This document shows positions 33,286 to 42,915 of a stretch of 64,000 nt of DNA, in pieces. Below the pieces are notes generated by a model. The model saw only the letters and a list, made by a program, of their open reading frames with translations, ran no database searches and was not told the DNA's origin. A program made the position numbers and the translations under genes. The DNA comes from Arabidopsis thaliana (taxonomy: Eukaryota > Streptophyta > Magnoliopsida > Brassicales > Brassicaceae), in assembly GCF_000001735.4 (NCBI RefSeq), contig NC_003076.8:17797835-17861834 (forward strand), in the 5' to 3' direction. Positions within the stretch are counted from its first letter, which is position 1, and each line of letters begins with the position of its first letter.

Positions 33286-34944
33286 GTCTACGTGGCGAAA
33301 GATGAGAGAAAGACTTTTTATTATACTTTTGTGTATTTGTTTCCTATTTGGGTTTGAATGAGAGAGAGATAGGAAGAGATAAGTGTGGGATAAAATGATA
33401 GATGCCTAATTGTCTCTATATATATGCGTTAGTGGATACATCCATATACATGGTTTGAGATAAAAGATAATAAGACGTTGACAAAAAAATATCAAGGATG
33501 TTTTAGAATGCTAAAATTGCAGTGCTTCTATGGTGGACGTGGTTATATTCGTTTTTAGATATTTTGCTTAAGAACACAACAATTGATTTAAATTATGATT
33601 AAAAATAGTCAAAATATCAACATATGTATTGAATAACTTATTTTTTTGAAATAGATAAAATAAAATAAAAAGGAAACATATTGATATTAATTTATCCACA
33701 TTTTTTTTTTGTTAAAAGGCTTTAATTTATCCACATTTTATTAATTAGTTTTAGTTCATGAGTATATTTTTAAACAGGAAATAAAATCTGAAACAATTAG
33801 TACATTATATTCATTTAAATGATTCGTATTTAAAGTATATCTTAGTGTTGATTTAAATTGACAAAAAAGAAAAAGGTATACGTATTGTAAGTTATTTAGT
33901 GGAAAAGAAATGATGATGTGTAGAGTTATAAGAAGGAGACAAAAGGGAAGAGTTCGTGGCGAAAGAATATTAAGATAGGTTCATGCAATTCAGCAGGAGC
34001 TGGCGGTTTCTTACGGATATCGAGTCATTGTTTCTGAATAATTCGATATTTTTTAAGGTAGGCATATTTACATCATTACATGCATGTATTAGCTTCATAT
34101 TCTCGACCTAAAACTTAAAAGTACTAATACTATAATAATGGTCATCATGAGTCATGACTCAGTGATAACTCTAGAGTAAACTTTGCAACACAGAACGCAT
34201 GTGTGATGCTATACTAAATATATATAGAAATGGCATTATCTTCGAACATTGTGATTAGTCTTAACAGGTTTGAGGTGTTAAACAAGGGTGGATCTCTTTA
34301 TTGGTTACGTGGCTCGCATGGAAACGAAGATCCTTTGGTTTTTCCTTCCAATCGGTTACTCTTTTCTTAAGGACAATTGTTTTAAACACGCATAGTTATG
34401 AAGAAATAACGCATATATATGATATTTTGTTTTAAAATCGATATGTTTTATACATTTATTTTATTTTTGTTACTGCACATTTTGCTTATTTTAAAATTTA
34501 TTGATTAGTTGTCCAATCCAAATTTTTTTTTATGAATAAATCATTAGCTAAAAAGTCTATTTAAAATTTTAAATAACAGATAAGACAACAAAAAGAAATT
34601 GAGAAGAAATCTTTCATTCAAGTCATCAAGTGTCCCTTCAGCATTGTATTAAAAGTGGAAATTATCTAAATCAATACTTCAAATTTGTTGGAAGTATACT
34701 AGTATAAAGATATACTTTTTTTGTAAGAAAACTGAATTCGAAATCTAACGAAAATGACACAAATATATGCTAGATTCAACTTTTAAAATGTGGCTGCCAC
34801 ATTCTCTAAACCAAAATAGTCAAAATCTGGAGAAAAAAAAGAACCAAACTAATATAAACAAGACCAAAATTGAATACCCATACACATAGAACCATATTTC
34901 TTGAACACCCCAAAGCAAACTGGCCCACACAACCCCTCAAGACT
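33286..34944. other. TZF5 promoter and intergenic spacer
   Basis: TZF5 upstream DNA on the minus strand, then AT-rich spacer up to the lipid-transfer gene. A tail-only micro-insertion sits at 33687-33739. No coding gene was found. Confidence 0.5.
33687..33739 (-). mobile_element. Micro-insertion: poly(T)-side retroelement scar with 18-bp flanking repeat
   Basis: TTAATTTATCCACATTTT occurs exactly at 33687-33704 and 33722-33739. Only about 17 bases separate the copies: a T run and then GTTAAAAGGCT. On the minus strand this is AGCCTTTTAAC followed by an A tail, so it looks like a second extremely truncated target-primed insertion. Because the flank ends in T, the exact edge of the duplication is ambiguous by a few bases. 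Confidence 0.7.
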
Positions 34945-35482
34945 TTAAACCCTGCATAAAACCAAACACATGCTACATTATTAATAGTTTTGAATATACA
35001 ACACAACAACATAACTAGTTTATATAAAAAAGATCATCTTAAATCAAAACCCAAACCAATCTCGAATCTTTCTCCACTTAAAGTAAAATTTAATGTTTAT
35101 AAACTTACGTGGAGCAATCCATGCTAGAGGAGATAGGGAAACTGAGATGTGTGTTGCAAAGAAGAGGAAGCTGTTGGATCTTATCAGCCAACATTGGAGG
35201 CGTATAACCTCTCGTCATCATCTCAACACAATTACACAAAAGCCTCGGGTTCTCTTTTTTGTGTTTCGCAATTATGTTAAGTTTTACGATATGGACACAA
35301 CATTTTTTACCGGGTTTGTAGTAATATCCCGTGAGAAAGTCTAGACAATAAGAAAAGTAATCATATGTGTATGCACAAAATGGTACGTACGAGTGAACCT
35401 GAATCATTAGCCTAGTGTAATCGGAGATCACGAGAAGCAGTAGAAGTGAAATCGCGACTAATTTAGTGGTGTGTGTATCCAT
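34945..35482 (-). CDS. Secreted lipid-transfer / bifunctional inhibitor-like protein
   Basis: Small eight-cysteine-type protein, probably secreted. The first exon (35482-35109) encodes an N-terminal hydrophobic signal peptide (LVAISLLLLLVISDY) and then the cysteine framework: single Cys (VPFCAY), Cys (SYCLDF), a CC pair (KKCCVH), a CNC (LLCNCV), Cys (LLCNTH) and Cys (MDCST). That matches the C..C..CC..CxC..C..C pattern of plant nsLTP and hydrophobic-seed-protein folds. A good donor (CCAC|GTAAG) leads to an acceptor (ATGCAG) at 34952. The second coding exon is only seven bases, adding Val and a stop, for 126 aa. Introns just before the stop are common in LTP genes. The ligand and role are unknown. 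Confidence 0.8.
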
Positions 35483-36612
35483 TTCTAGACTTCGAATTAA
35501 TTGATATACACAATGAGACCAACCTTAGACTAATTTGTACATAGTAGTTCAGTATTAGTGATCATGCTTATTTCATGAGTTTTTGTTGTTGTTGATGGTT
35601 GTGTCATCGTATACGTAAATACCAATGAGAACAATAATACAAATCGAATGAACCTAGGTTTTTATTTTATTTTATCAAACAAAACTCAGGAATAAACCTA
35701 ACAGGAGGATAATTAATAGCTACTCGCCCAAGCATTTGTGGTCCAGTGGTAAGAGAAGATTTGGGGAAGGGTAAAACTTCCAGACCCGAGTTCGATCCTC
35801 TATGGAAACAAAAATCACATTTGTTTGGGAAGTTTGTCAGTTGGGCCTTGGCCCAATTAGTTTACCTGGTAGTCAGAAATGCATGCGGCCTGACTACTCT
35901 CTGGCATTAGTCGGAAAGCATTCCAAACTCGGGACAGACAGTGTGGTGGTCCTTCGTGGAGAAGTCCACTCTAAAGTACTTCGGTGCGTTTCTACCGAGG
36001 CTGACCATTTCTAAAGGGTAGTTAATATTTTCTTATACTCGTAATATGTACATGTGAATTTTCTTTTTATTTGATCTTTGTGAGAAGCAAAAATCGTCCT
36101 ACCATTACTAAATTTACATTTTATTGTCATTTAAGTGTCAGTTTTATATAGAATAAAGTTTTATATAGAATAAAGTTTGAATCTGGTTTCATTTAGATTG
36201 TTGTAATTGTGAGTAAACAAAAGATTAAAAAGTAATACAAAATATTTTACCTCTATTTGATGGCTCACCTTATTATCATTATTATTTAGAGACTGTAAAT
36301 CTAGAGACTGTACTATCTTGCTTGTTTTGCATAACTCTAAATCAAGACAGGTGAAGCCATCAAAAGGCAAAAGCTTGATGATGGGAGGTAAATCCAGACA
36401 AGTTAGTCAACTCAAACTGCAATACTTGTTTCACTATCTCACTGTATGTGTTAATCCGACCGTTGATGTCACTAGATTCTGAACCTAAAACCAACAACTT
36501 TGCCTCACAAGAAAAAACAAGGACTTGTTAACACGAGCTTCAACTTCTGCCCTTCAGTCACTAAGCAAACCCGGACAGAGAACATAAAGGTGCATTGCGT
36601 CTGCCGATGACA
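35483..36612. other. Intergenic DNA with SINE-like element
   Basis: The LTP promoter lies on the minus strand next to 35482. The tRNA-derived element at 35731-36020 is listed separately. The remainder (36021-36612) is ordinary AT-rich DNA without a supported gene. Confidence 0.45.
35731..36020 (+). mobile_element. tRNA-derived SINE-like element
   Basis: An internal Pol III promoter is visible: A box TGGTCCAGTGG (35739-35749) and B box GAGTTCGATCC (35788-35798), at tRNA-like spacing. The surrounding bases do not form an acceptor stem or a clean anticodon arm, so this is not a working tRNA. A GC-richer body of about 200 bases follows and ends near 36020, unlike the AT-rich surroundings, as in Brassicaceae SINEs. 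I could not find a clear target-site duplication or long A tail, so the ends are approximate and the family is not named. Confidence 0.6.
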
Positions 36613-37906
36613 CTAAAAAGGCGAAAGAATTCAGAGTTTGTGACATCTCAGAGAGTTCGTCCTGTAAGACTTAACGCACTTCAGAGCTTGAGGAAGAGAT
36701 GTTGGCAAAGATGCCTTAGTTAAAAGAGCGACCTTAGAATAAGAAGGTACTGCGTGGCTTTCCCACAACGTCTCTCTCTTCTGTAACTTCAGAAACAACA
36801 GAGCTGCACAGAAATGAGAAAACTGAAAACTAAGCATGCGCTTCCTCTCTGTTTCACAAAGATTTTGGCAGCTCCAGCTATGCCCACACCACAAAGAAGT
36901 ACACCACATCCTCCAGAATTTCAAGTCAACCACACTGATCAGACCACGAGATTCAAACGCTCTTATCCAAAATATTTTCTGAGTGAGACGTTTTAAACGT
37001 GGCTTTATTCTTACTGTTGCAGGAGTTCCATCTAGAAACGATGGCCCGGGCTAGCCGCTAGCCCGTACGGAGAGAGACATCTTCAGTAGTGTCGACGGAA
37101 ATGTCTCAGGCTATAGAGCTTTTGTTTGTTTCCTATTGTCTTCAGAGCACAGCCAGTGATTAAAGAGTAAGTGACTGTTCATCTGCTGTTTCTTCGTCAA
37201 CATATACAGTTTCCTTTACATATTCAAAGACTCAAATAATTTCTGTGAATTCTCACCTGACTGGCTGACTCAGAGATCAAATTTCTGTTCTGGATAAACT
37301 AAAGGCCTCTTACAGAATTTTTCAAGAGTTTAATCTGCATGTGGACCATCGGCCTATCGAAAGGGCAGACTTTGACCATAAAGTAAGCTTATCTAACTCG
37401 ATCAGCAGATTAAAAGAAACCTTTTGATTTCTCAACTAACTTGTTCTATCATCTTTGGTTCCAGATCAAAGAGAAAGAGATGATGTACAAGAGACATCTC
37501 GAAGAGGCGGAAGCCGCAAAAATGGTATAATACTATAAATTTTCTGCCAAGTATAGATGTATCTAATAAAAGAGTATGATAGTAAATGTATTTTACCTAA
37601 AACTTTGTCAGGTAGAGGAAGAGAGAGCTCTAAAACAACTGAGAAGGACAATCGTTCCTCAAACCAGACCAGTGTCAAACCTTAACAACCCATTCTTACC
37701 TCACAAGTAAGTTCTGATCCAAACCAGGAGTTGATTTCTTCTTTTCTGTTCTTGATTTTTACCTACACTTGTTAAACAAAGAAAACTCCATGTCAATTAA
37801 ACACAGGTCGAACAAGGAGACGACAAAACCAAATTCACCAAAGCTTAGAGTGATTAGAAGAATCGACAGGAGAACAATGATGATGGTTTCTCCTCACATG
37901 AGGTAG
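36613..37906 (+). pseudogene. TPX2-like microtubule-associated protein, decayed copy
   Basis: The 3' half reads as clean spliced TPX2-family sequence. Exons at about 37316-37382 (LHVDHRPIERADFDHK), 37465-37524 (IKEKEMMYKRHLEEAEAAKM), 37612-37706 (VEEERALKQLRRTIVPQTRP, then NNPFLPHK) and 37807-37906 (SPKLRVIRRIDRRTMMM, then a stop) have GT-AG borders. The 5' half shows the same family only in pieces: TSQRVRPVRL near 36650, EEEMLAKMP near 36700 in a different frame, TPQRSTPHPPEFQ near 36890, and FHLETMARAS near 37030 followed soon by a stop (CGCTAG). These need at least two frame changes and cross stops, so the gene looks broken. TPX2 proteins organise spindle microtubules and bind importin and Aurora. 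An alternative is a short functional C-terminal transcript. Confidence 0.65.
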
Positions 37907-38280
37907 CTGTTAAAAAGTAAAAAAGACTAAGCAGCAGCAGATATTGCTGTTCAAGAACGTTTGAACCGCACCAACCGCTCAACGTCTCCATTATAAAATG
38001 AGGCAGTAGCATAATCTTCCTGTGTTCTGAGACTTGACTGATATATATATAGTAAAAAAAAGGTTTCCATATAAAAACTTGCTCCGGAAATACTAAGCAA
38101 CGTCTACAATGAATACACAAAGGAAAAAAGTTTGTCACAAACAAAAAACTTCCTAAATAAAAAAACCAACTGAGATATATAATCTAGCAAACGGATAAAC
38201 AAAACAAGCCCTGATCCATCTGTTTATATATTATACACTGTTTGCACTTCCGCAGCACGTCCATTAGGCTCCAAGTTTCT
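37907..38280. other. Short convergent spacer between the TPX2-like copy and RING1A
   Basis: 374 bases that should hold the 3' ends of two convergent transcripts. No further feature is seen beyond AT-rich sequence and a TATATATAT word near 38040. Confidence 0.5.
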
Positions 38281-40964
38281 TCACTCAGTTTGCTTCTTCC
38301 GGTAAGCTATGATCTGAAGGCACAAACCAAATAAGGAAAAAGTCTCACAAAGTTGAATCATACTTAGATTAGACTGTAAGATATTTAGATAAAAATTATT
38401 ATTATTGACGCTACCAAATGTTGTTCATGGCTTGAAATGAAATCGATTTTGAGCCTTGACAATGTTTCATTGTCTTCCAAACTCAGCATCTCATCTTTAG
38501 ATGCTGCTGCTGAAGCTGGAGTCACTGCAGGAAGATTCTCTATTGCCGCATCTTCTCCTACTCTTCTTCTTGTTACTAACAATTCAACCTCTTCAGTCTT
38601 CAAATGTATCTGAAGTGCAACGAACTGTACAACATTGAAAGTTGACAAATATATTAGCGTATGTGATACTGAAATCATTTTTGTTATTGAATCATATTGA
38701 AGTACTTTCGCATCAATATATATAACAAAAAACCACTTTCTACTGTGACAAGTCTGATGATAACTGTAAAGGGAGAGAGAGTGCTCACTTCACGGAGCTG
38801 TTTTACAAGCAAAGTGGGTCGGCAACAGAGATATGGCTGTGGTAAGTCTGGTATACATTTTGTATCCAGCGAGACAAGCTTGACATGAATATCCAACTGC
38901 AAGAAAGATTAAGTTTAATCGAAATCCAAACTAACTGCAATCAAAAATACAGGTCATCAAGAAGAAGAGAATCATCGTTTTTTTTCTTTGGTACCTCAAC
39001 ACTAGATCCATCTACGCTGCTGCGTAGATATTCAACAAGTTTGTTCACACGGGCATTCCTTACACTCTTACTACTACCTCCAGAAGTATTATTCCCATGC
39101 CTTGTGTTACTCCTTGTCCCGCCTCTTCCCCAAGCCAGTATCTCGGGATTCCACACAAGCCCGGGAGATATGCCTTTGGTGTCTCTATACACTTCTGTGT
39201 CGTTATCTGCACAGTTACCATTGTTTTTGTTTGCACCTGAAGAAGAAGGGTGTTGTGTTGAACGACTTGTAGACCGTTTTCTACGTTTCTTCTGCCGGAC
39301 TTCTGTACCACGCTCATCTGAAGACGAATCTTTGTCTCTTCCTCTGTTGTTATTATCATCATTATCATCATCTTCATGAGCTTCTGATGCGTTTTGTTGT
39401 TCCATGTTTCTGCTGTTCCGTCTCCTTCTGGAGCCACTAGCAATACGCGGTGATCTCATTAAGACTGCTGCCTCTTTACCAAGAGATCGTCTTTTCACAA
39501 GAGCCTCAGATTGTCGTTGCGATATCTGAGCTATAGATGCTTGAATCTACACAAAAGCCATAAGAAGGTGATTAAGTATATTTTAAGCAATAGTCAAAAA
39601 AGTGAATAACAACATTCTCCATGGTATCCGACCTGCTTATTACGAGCCATTTCATCTTCGTGAAAAGCCAGTTCCTGAACCAAAAAAAACAAAGCGTTTT
39701 AACAGCAACAATCTCTCCAAAACAAACAAGCAGGAAAAATATGTTGATGCTTTACCTCTTCCTCATAACTATCAATATTTGTAAATAAAGCAGCAATAAG
39801 AGCATCAAATTTCGGATCGTCTCTTAGAGAACGCCGGCTTGCACAATGCTTCCTGCAAGCAGGACATTCGTTATTCCTGCAATAGAAACTTCAGTTAATA
39901 TAAACTCAAAAAAAAGCTTTAGAAAAGCCAACACTTATGGCTCCCAAGAGAATGATGAAATATTTAACTTGAAAGTGGCACAGAACTGAGAAGCAAGAAG
40001 AAACGAAAACAACATAGATAATAAGAGTAAGACCCAAACAATTTGAAACCGTACCCCAATCTCATTGACTTATCAATACATTCCCGGCAGAACCTGTGGA
40101 GACATTCCATCACAGTCCTTGTTTTCTTTATAATACCTGAAAACAGGACAACAAGAAACTCGTTTCAGCCAGATGTAGTAATGTAGCTTAAAAATAGAGT
40201 GTGAACCAAATCATGCCGACTTATCTACAAGAATACGATATGAAAAGACGCAAGAATTTCATGCCGACTGAAGAAAGTAACGGCTTTCGAGCTTTAGCAA
40301 AAGTTCTGTTCCCAACGAGAAATATTCAGGACAAAATTGAGTACCTAGGCATATTGGACACTGCACGTCTTTACGGATTTCCCCTAGATCAATTTCCATA
40401 AACCTGCATGAAAAAAATGCAGACACAATTAAACAAGAAAGATCCATCCAGCTTCTTTATTCTACAGTAAAGAATCTATCTCAAGACAAAAATAAAGCTG
40501 ACATTCTAAAGGTCAAGTTAAATAGAAGATGAATCATTCTTAGGACACAACTTCCAGTAATGGCCGCTATTATTCAAGGTAAAGACTTTACATTGTTTAG
40601 CCACAAGAGCGTAGAGGTTTTGAGCAGTAATACGAGAGGAATTACAACATGCAAGTGCTAAGAAGATGCATCAACAGATTACTAAATCAAGCAGAGCAAT
40701 TTTAACATTTAATTGACTAGAACAACAGAAGTAAAGAAATATTGGAGTAGAGAACCCATCACAAGCTAAACACATCTGGAGAAGAGAAAGACAGAGAAAT
40801 GAGAAAAATCATTACTCTGATTGGTCTCCAGATATAGAAGATGGACTTCTTTCTTTAGAATCTGAAACAGAAACAAAGAGAGAGAACCAAATCGATCACA
40901 TGAACAAACACAAAACACTCTCACGTTTACACGAGAGTAGAAGAAACAAAAACACATCCTTTAC

Positions 40965-40998
<34 letters not shown>

Positions 40999-41280
40999 TT
41001 CCTCTTCCTCTGCTTCTTCATCTTCCTCTGCTTCTACTTCTTCTTCCTCGTCCTCCTCTGCATCGTCACCATCATCATCTTCCTCGGCGTCGTTGGGTTT
41101 CACTACTTCTTGGTCTTCCTCCGCTTCGTCGTGTTTCACTTCCTCATCTCCTTCTTTCTCTTCTTTCGTCTCATCCTTCTCTTGTAGATCCTGTGTAGCT
41201 TCGGGGTTAAATCGGTCGCGTGGTTGGTCTGCCACATCGGGAATCTCAGCCGACGAGAAGCTATTATTCTTGACAGACAT
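38281..41280 (-). CDS. RING1A: RING1A, Polycomb repressive complex 1 E3 ubiquitin ligase
   Basis: Nuclear RING protein that monoubiquitinates histone H2A and represses developmental genes such as class I KNOX. Ten coding exons on the minus strand: 41280-40965, 40861-40816, 40403-40345, 40136-40055, 39876-39756, 39674-39633, 39546-38995, 38896-38789, 38624-38415 and 38313-38281. They sum to 522 aa with all phases intact. The N-terminus is very acidic and ends in a near-pure glutamate run coded by GAA/GAG repeats. The C3HC4 RING finger covers residues 136-175 (CPIC at 136-139, HRFCREC at 154-160, CPAC at 172-175). The middle exon is Arg/Ser-rich with acidic patches. A RAWUL ubiquitin-like domain (LDIHVKLVSLD, RPTLLVKQLRE, EEVELLV) lies at about 407-465 and is expected to contact other PRC1 subunits. 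Confidence 0.95.
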
Positions 41281-41750
41281 TGTAGGGACACACACTAAAG
41301 ATCTTCTCTCTAAGAGAAACCCAAAAGGCTCAGCCTTTGTCTCTCTCTCTCTACGTCTCTCTCTATTCTTCTTCTTCTTCTTGTTCTGCTTCGTTTGTGT
41401 TTTTGGTTCGGTGCCGATATAGACGAAATAGGAGAAAGAAATCGGTCGAAGAAAAAAGTGAGAATTTTGGCCTCTTTTTTTTTTTTGCCATTTTTCTTCA
41501 CTTTAATTAATATATCCTAATTATATTTTTTTCTTCTTAATATCTCCTAATTCTATTATTTAAACCGGATTATAAAACTTAAAAAACATAAAATCGACCG
41601 CTTTTATAAAATTGTATTGCTGTCGAAAAAAAAGAAAAATATTTAAATTTAAACCCACTTGCTCACTTGCCAAAGCCATGATTAAATTGTAAAATTGAAT
41701 TTTTGACTAAAAATAATAAAATGACTAACTATAACAAAATCAAAGAGCTA
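41281..41750. promoter_or_regulatory. RING1A promoter and leader
   Basis: CT-repeat-rich DNA just upstream of the RING1A start reads as a GA-rich leader on the minus strand (about 41330-41400). Beyond it is AT-rich DNA up to the tRNA gene. The T-rich stretch on the minus strand just past the tRNA 3' end (GATTTTG near 41738) may serve as its Pol III terminator. Confidence 0.45.
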
Positions 41751-41822
41751 CGCCGTCTGTGGGGATCGAACCCACGGCCACGTGGTTAAAAGCCACGCGC
41801 TCTACCACTGAGCTAAGACGGC
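41751..41822 (-). tRNA. tRNA-Lys (UUU anticodon)
   Basis: A 72-nt sequence that folds as a complete cloverleaf. The acceptor stem pairs GCCGTCT with AGACGGC and leaves a discriminator base. The D arm contains TAGCTCAGTGGTAGAGC, with an intact A box. The anticodon arm has a CGTGG/CCACG stem around the loop CTTTTAA, so the anticodon is TTT (UUU, Lys). The T arm carries GGGTTCGATCCCC, with an intact B box. There is no intron, and CCA is not encoded, as expected for a nuclear gene. Confidence 0.97.
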
Positions 41823-41889
41823 TATTTGTTTATCACTTTCGTTAAACTATATTTAACAAGGTTTATTGTATTAAATTAGAACAATAGAC

Positions 41890-42080
41890 TGGGCCAAAAT
41901 TGAGTAAAGAATGTTTAAGCAAGAAGGCCCAACAAAAGCAAAGGAAGAAAAAGGAAATTTGTAACCAATAAAAACAGTCCGAACTGGAATTGTACTTGTG
42001 TCCAAACAGAGAGTTTAAAGATTTTGTCTTTTTTAGTCAAACAGATAAATTTAGGGTTTCTTCTCAATCTCTTATAAATA
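41890..42080 (+). promoter_or_regulatory. Pol II promoter of the snoRNA cluster (site II, telo-box, TATA)
   Basis: TGGGCC at 41890-41895 and GGCCCA at 41926-41931 are site II elements. TTAGGGTTT at 42051-42059 is a telo-box in reverse orientation. TTATAAATA at 42072-42080 is a TATA box. This set is typical of Arabidopsis ribosomal-protein and snoRNA gene promoters and lies 110-300 bases before the first snoRNA. A 78-codon open frame across this segment is discounted. Confidence 0.8.
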
Positions 42081-42191
42081 GCTCATCTTCCGCCGTTCTT
42101 TGTACATTCATTCGATTTCTTCTTCTCGTTTCTCAATTTCGCTTCTTTTGCAATATTCCGTTTTACGAATTTTCTTTGTTTGAAATTGGTC

Positions 42192-42289
42192 TGAAGAATG
42201 TGATGAAAGTTGTCGATTATGTGTGATGATTCTTTAGATTCAATTGATCGATAAAAACTTCAATTCGCTACGTTCTTTCTGATTCTTCA
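42192..42289 (+). ncRNA. C/D-box snoRNA, predicted guide for 5.8S rRNA Am47 (plant snoR9-like)
   Basis: Terminal stem TGAAGAA (42192-42198) pairs with TTCTTCA (42283-42289). C box GTGATGA (42200-42206) and D box CTGA (42279-42282) sit immediately inside. An internal C'-like GTGATGA lies at 42222-42228. Upstream of the D box, TTCGCTACGTTCTT is complementary over 14 nt to the 5.8S rRNA segment AAGAACGTAGCGAA. Counting five nucleotides from the D box selects the adenosine that I number A47 in recalled Arabidopsis 5.8S. From memory, plant snoR9 guides that site. It would be cut from a Pol II polycistronic precursor shared with the next snoRNA. Confidence 0.9.
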
Positions 42290-42380
42290 TCCCTTTAAAG
42301 AAAACAGTTTTCATAAGTTTTGTTTTTAGTAATTTCAGATTCAGTTTTTCAAGTAATCAAATTGGTGAAAGATAACATCT

Positions 42381-42475
42381 TGGAGAAATATGATGATAAT
42401 AATCAGTAAATATCTTAGGACACCTTCTGACACAGTTTACTGTGTATGAGAATGACTTGTTAATCTGATTCTCCA
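42381..42475 (+). ncRNA. C/D-box snoRNA, predicted guide for a 25S rRNA uridine
   Basis: Terminal stem TGGAGAA (42381-42387) pairs with TTCTCCA (42469-42475). C box ATGATGA is at 42390-42396 and the terminal D box CTGA at 42465-42468. An internal D' box CTGA (42427-42430) is preceded by ATCTTAGGACACCTT. That is complementary to AAGGTGTCCTAAGAT, which I recall as a conserved stretch of plant 25S rRNA. The D+5 rule then selects the U of AAGGU. The segment before the terminal D box (GACTTGTTAAT) has no target I recognise. The 92-nt gap to the preceding snoRNA suits a plant dicistronic cluster. The family name is left open. Confidence 0.8.
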
Positions 42476-42915
42476 TATGTTTCTTCTTTCAAATCTTTAT
42501 CAAACTGTTTTACTATCTTCAAGAGCCTTTTATCAGAATCTGATTGAAAGTTAGGAACTTGTAAAAATATGTAATCAGAAACAGCATACTGATAATAGGA
42601 ATCTATGAAACATATATGGATATGTTATGTTATGTACACATCTCTGTAATATATGAAGAAGTGTACATACATGTAATATACACAAAGAACCAAACTCTAT
42701 GATGAGTCTGTATAAATGTTATACACATCACTCTATAACCACAGAGCTTAGCTTTTTATAAGCCAACAACAATCTTTTAATCTCTATATATTACAAACAA
42801 ATTTTTCAAAATCTACGAACCAAATAAGACTCTTCTTGATACAACAAGACTTGAATGGTTCTCTGTTTTTGTCCTCTGATAAAAGACTCCCAGCAAAATC
42901 ATTCAGATACGTGAT
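42476..42915. other. 3' flank of snoRNA cluster and of the CDK-like kinase
   Basis: AT-rich sequence without a further C/D pair supported by a terminal stem. It should contain the 3' ends of the snoRNA precursor and of the convergent kinase transcript. Nothing else is seen. Confidence 0.4.

Noticed and set aside
35739-35806. Functional tRNA gene
   Set aside because: A and B boxes are present but the acceptor and anticodon stems do not pair, so a SINE-like element is the better reading.
40900-41187. Phe/Leu-rich plus-strand frame resembling membrane helices
   Set aside because: It is the antisense of the RING1A glutamate repeat (CTT/TTC tract), not a membrane protein.
41990-42226. 78-codon frame before the snoRNAs
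   Set aside because: It spans a TATA box and telo-box and runs into the snoRNA C box; promoter and snoRNA evidence is stronger.
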